A DNA stretch of 64,000 nt from assembly GCA_905250115.1 (NCBI GenBank), contig CAJNOI010000027.1, forward strand, positions 124,001 through 188,000, written 5' to 3'. This document shows positions 59,938 through 64,000 of this stretch, piece by piece. The position numbers were made by a program, and so were the translations under genes. Below the pieces are notes generated by a model. That model was not told the origin of the DNA, did no database searches, and was given only the letters and a program-made list of their open reading frames with translations. The first letter of the stretch is position 1. Every line of letters starts with the position of its first letter. This DNA comes from Adineta steineri (Eukaryota > Rotifera > Eurotatoria > Adinetida > Adinetidae).

Positions 59938-62263
59938 TAGATAAAAAAAAATAATTTAATCTACAAAAAAAGAAACAAAAAATTTATTTCTGCCTTTTGT
60001 TTTCAATTGTTTTAATAGATGAAATTTTATTAGATAGAATTACCGTTACGATAAGAAAAACTTTTGTAGAACCTTGAGAATGAATAAAATTTGTGAATAT
60101 TTTTGTAACAGTTTCAAACTGAAGATTTACTATATGACATTTTAGTTTTCACGCAGCTGAATCTACTCAATTAGACTAGTACGACTGTAAACTTTTTCAG
60201 TTTTATAGCTTTTAATGGAATTGTATAAAGTTCGCTAGTCTATATTTACACTGGAAAAGCATCTCTCGATTTATATCATGAAGTGGTTCAAGGTATTTCT
60301 TCTTGAAAAAAAATGACTAATATGTTGCTAAAATTGATCTACGCATTTTTACGATATACATTCATCAATGTCATAATGAAACATAGCTGATAATCACGTA
60401 ACATACAAAAAAATATTAACTATGAAGTTTACTTATAACATTATCAAAAAAATAGAAATAAATCTTCTACAAGTACTTTACACGAAATATATGATTGTAA
60501 CACTGAGTTTATACAGAAAGAACTGTATAAACAACACCCTCAAACACACAATTCCTATATCTAATATTTGTCACAGATCACTGACTATGATTAGTCTTTA
60601 TATTATTTAAATGATCTGATTATATTTTATCTCCTCTTATTTCTATAAAAAAGGACAATCTTTATTTTCTTATTTTCTATAAACTCCTCTAAAAATTGAA
60701 TGATTATATTGATTTAACTGCTTATGTTATTAAAAATTTTGTAAACGAATAATTTTTAATAACTGTTTTTTATTTATCAGGAAAATATAATTGAAACTGT
60801 AATTAACGTTTAATTACTTCATCAAATATTTTATAAGTATATTGTTTTTCATGTTTAAAATTTAATAAAATTTTCTCTTTACAGAACGATTCATTGTATT
60901 TTTGTGTATAAGATTTGTTATATGACATCGATTTCTGTAAGATGTCAGAGTTTGCATCATGATGGAATGCAGATTTGATGTAATAATCTAAAACTTCAGT
61001 ATTGAAGATAGGATGAGTGATCTATATTTTCATACATTAATTTCAAAAACTATTTTCAATATCTTATAGATTCTATTTTGTAGTGATTAAAAATATAGAA
61101 AAACTCATATATTAGAATGTACATATGGTAAGCACATCGAAATATCATTTTATTTATACATTATAAAACAAAATCTAGTTTTTATCATAATTAAAAATAG
61201 TGATCATCAAACAAGTTCATCATGAACTTGTTAACGATCAAGAATATGTTATGATAGTGACTAGAATCTCTCAGAATACGCTATCTAATTCATATAATAT
61301 ACTTAATAGATCTTTTATTTACTAAGATCAATATCAATTTTCTATCTTAAACAAAAAAAATTATCACTCTTTACTTTAATCATCTGTTGCAGAGCGCGTA
61401 TATACACGAAACTATAATGCGTACAAAAATATTCTACTCAAATTGTACATGAAACAACGTCAGAATTGAGTAGAGGTATATTCACTCGTAGAAGCTAATC
61501 ATTATGTACTATATTATGTAGGCACGTGTTTGTTTTTCTACTTTTTGACAAAATCCAAAAAAAATTTTGATAAGTCGAAAAGACCTGTCATCGAACAAGT
61601 AACCTTTATGTTTTTATCGGATCATATGTAAAATCTCACCTATTTGACCTATAATTATATTTCTCATACCGTGCGTAAATGCTATAAAATATATGAATAA
61701 AAATTGATTGACGACTCCAAATAATGTAGAATGATATAAGCTGCTATTGAACACATGTCACAACGAAAAAGTAATTCATCTGTATTTCAATTGAAGAAAA
61801 AAATCAAAATCAGTTAGAGAATTTTGACTCACCACTAATTAATCTAAATCCCATTAATAAAAGAAAAGTCTAAAAACAAAACAGAGAAATTATATGTATA
61901 TTTGTCTATTAAATTTGAACAAAATTCATATTATTCGTCTTTTGTCCTTGATAGCCTATATTAAACAATGACAATTATAAACACACATGCACTTACAAAC
62001 AAAAAGAAGAAAAGAACACAAGAGTGACAATAAATGGGAAGAAAAAAAAAGAAACTAGTTAGATAAATAAATCTAACGGACAGAAAGAAAAAAAATTTCG
62101 ATAATCAACAGAGGAGTAAAACATTATATACAATAAGAAGAAAAAGAAAACGAGAGAAGACAAGTTTACTGATATATCGAGCCATAAAAGTGAATAAAAA
62201 ATGAAAACAAACGACAGATATATTATAAAAAAAAGAAAGCAATATGTATTTTTTTAATAATCA
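59938..62263. other. 2.3 kb non-coding stretch between paralogues
   Basis: Upstream of paralogue A and 3' flank of paralogue B. Contains the hairpin at 61210-61232. The 62-codon frame at 60422-60610 looks like chance. Confidence 0.55.
61210..61232. repeat. Perfect hairpin, 10 bp stem and 3 base loop
   Basis: AACAAGTTCA (61210-61219), TCA, TGAACTTGTT (61223-61232). It lies in non-coding DNA between the two CCHH genes. Confidence 0.6.
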
Positions 62264-64000
62264 TCACCAGATTGATGAAGGAGGAGGAGGTTGTTGATGA
62301 TGATGATGATTATTATTTTGTGGAATCGATTTTGCTAATTGTGTTGGTGGCCGAAAGCGATTAGCATTCTAAGAAGATAAACATCGAAAATTATATTTTT
62401 ATTGTTTTATATCATAAGATTGTACTTAAAATAATGTATCAAATAATCTTATGATAGAATGAAATTTTGTCTATCCTAAATAGAAGTACGTATAATAGAC
62501 GGATAAAAATTATTTTTTTATTTTTTCTAGTGATGATTTATATTAGAAGTTATGTTAAACAACTATTCAAGAATTATTCTGTCGATAACAAATTGTGTCT
62601 AATTTGGATATTACGTCAAGATTAAGACTAACAAAATTTATCCTTCGATACTTCTACTTATGATACAGAATGACGATATCTTTGTTATCGTTATCGTCCT
62701 TTTTCAATACTGAAACTAAACCTGTGGCAACATAGCTCATCTGTAACTTACGAACATCAAGTCAAAAAAGTTCGTGAAATTGAATTTAAATAAACAAAAT
62801 TTTAATGTATCTGCATAAGTCTTCATTGGATTCATGTTCGTATAAAATTTTTATTATGACAACACAAATAGAAAGAAAAATCATATTCATATGAAAATAT
62901 GTCAATTGAATCAGTCACATTCTTTATGAAACATTTCATTATCTTAAATATTTAAAAATATTATTAGACAATAATCTATCTCATCGAACTCTTATCGTTT
63001 AATACTTTAGCAATTTTCATCTATCAATAGTTGTTTTTTTTTATTTTACCTTTTTCTTTTTTGCTTTGAGAATGTTTTCGTCTCTTTCAAATAATCCAAT
63101 CGATCTTCCATTTGTATTCGCTTGTTCATGACGTAGTGCAGATGCAATACGTTTGGCAGCAATTTTATTTAAATGATGTACATCTCTTAAGTGTCCAGTT
63201 AAATACCGCAATTTAACTGTTGATTGACATGGTGTATGTGGTATACGTTCTTGATGTGGTAAAATAACATCATAATTACTTAATGGACATGAAACATATG
63301 CTGTCTCATTTAAAACTTGTTCATCTGGTCGAAATAATATTCGTTGACTACTATTTTCATTTTTCATCATAGCTTTAACTAATTTCATTGCACTCGCACG
63401 ATTCAATTGATGAAATGCAAGAAAATGATCATATAAAGCAAAATCTTGTTGTTCAGTTGATGGTGAACATAAACGTATACCATGCATTGGTCCAAGACCA
63501 AAAACATTATGTTGAGTTAATGGACAAGGTGCACGAAAGAATGATGGAAGAATTGAAACAATTGATGATTGACTTGCTTGAGAAAATAATTTTGGATGAT
63601 CTTCAAGATCACCGGAAGATACTAAGCGAACAATTTGCATTGAAGCTGCATAATTTAAGTAATGATATTGTTTAAGATGTTCAAATAGAGATATTTGAGA
63701 TGTTGAACGACGTATACAGGGAATATGACGTACTTGATGATGGGATTCAATACCATACATATTTGTTGATAATGGACAATAGTCACATTTATATGTTTTT
63801 AATTCTCGAACCTAGAATAGAAAAATTTGTTTTTATGATGTAAGCATTATATTTAATAATTACTGTTAAAGAATTGTGAATTTGATTAACATCACTAGAA
63901 TAAAAAAACTAATGAAATTTTGAAAAAAAATATATATATTTACGTTTCTGGAAGTCCATTTTCATCTTCAATTTCTTTTATCGCTAGAAGAAAAAGAAAT
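62264..64000 (-). CDS. CCHH-module protein, paralogue B (5' end beyond window)
   Basis: Visible exons, 5' to 3': 63944-63983, 63864-63894, 63050-63811 and 62264-62368, all agreeing in phase; more exons must lie to the right. Three modules sit on the 762 bp exon: CPLSTNMYGIESHH...HIPC...FEHLKQYHYL, CPLTQHNVFGL...IRLC...YDHFLAFHQL, and CPLSNYDVILPHQE...HTPC...TGHLRDVHHL. Each is followed by a helix such as ASAMKLVKAM. The first is preceded by an extra pair (KCDYCPL). The exon ends in a Lys-rich stretch (ILKAKKKK), and a GT donor there avoids a stop three codons later. The final exon encodes NANRFRPPTQLAKSI, then His, Gln and Pro runs (HHHHQQPPPPSSIW). It is homologous to the gene at 57478-59937 in the same orientation, so a tandem duplication. 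Function unknown; likely zinc-binding and nuclear. Confidence 0.75.

Overview
The window looks like nuclear DNA of a small invertebrate animal, most probably a bdelloid rotifer. The evidence is an AT-rich background, animal genes (planar polarity, plasma-membrane Ca2+ pump, Bax inhibitor-1, myosin light chain), and mostly 45-100 bp GT-AG introns. It also carries gene types I associate with bdelloids: F-box proteins with one 28-residue leucine-rich repeat per exon, B-box/NHL proteins, 42-residue TPR arrays, and small GPCR families. The species call is inference. The gene models are mine, built from splice sites and reading phase; nearly every multi-exon model closes in frame.

Layout. 1-9.3 kb: the 3' end of a mucin-stalked surface protein, a myosin essential light chain, 3.7 kb of non-coding DNA, a membrane-anchored flavin amine oxidase, and the first of three paralogous GPCRs. 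11.2-13.7 kb: a B-box/coiled-coil/NHL-propeller protein split by a ~1 kb intron. 14.1-14.6 kb: gene debris. 15.0-18.0 kb: an F-box gene ending in nine near-identical LRR exons. 20-23.3 kb: two more GPCRs. 25.1-30.2 kb: a 17-exon PMCA pump with candidate upstream coding exons at 30.3, 31.2 and 34.6 kb. 36.1-42.5 kb: Bax inhibitor-1, a minimal TTK/Mps1-like kinase and mitochondrial methionyl-tRNA synthetase, all on the minus strand. 44.2-49.3 kb: Van Gogh (VANGL), aprataxin, a small membrane protein and a trypsin-like protease. 50.3-53.1 kb: a decayed USP deubiquitinase beside an apparently intact paralogue that is cut by a 10-N assembly gap. 53.1-54.3 kb: a TPR protein cut by the same gap. 55.5-56.3 kb: a 7TM protein resembling the RTA1 family, with one frame break. 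56.4-56.9 kb: a foldback MITE. 57.5-64 kb: two tandem paralogues carrying repeats of an unusual Cys-Cys-His-His module.

Most genes are unrelated housekeeping or developmental genes and form no pathway. The accessory part consists of recently duplicated families: GPCRs, LRR exons, USPs, TPR units and CCHH proteins. The best candidate for something undescribed is the CCHH module, C-x(18-20)-C-x(11-13)-H-x(4)-H, seen five times in the two genes at the right end, one of which also has a B-box-like N-terminus and acidic linkers. Second is a PMCA N-terminal extension whose start codon would be assembled across a 3.2 kb intron.
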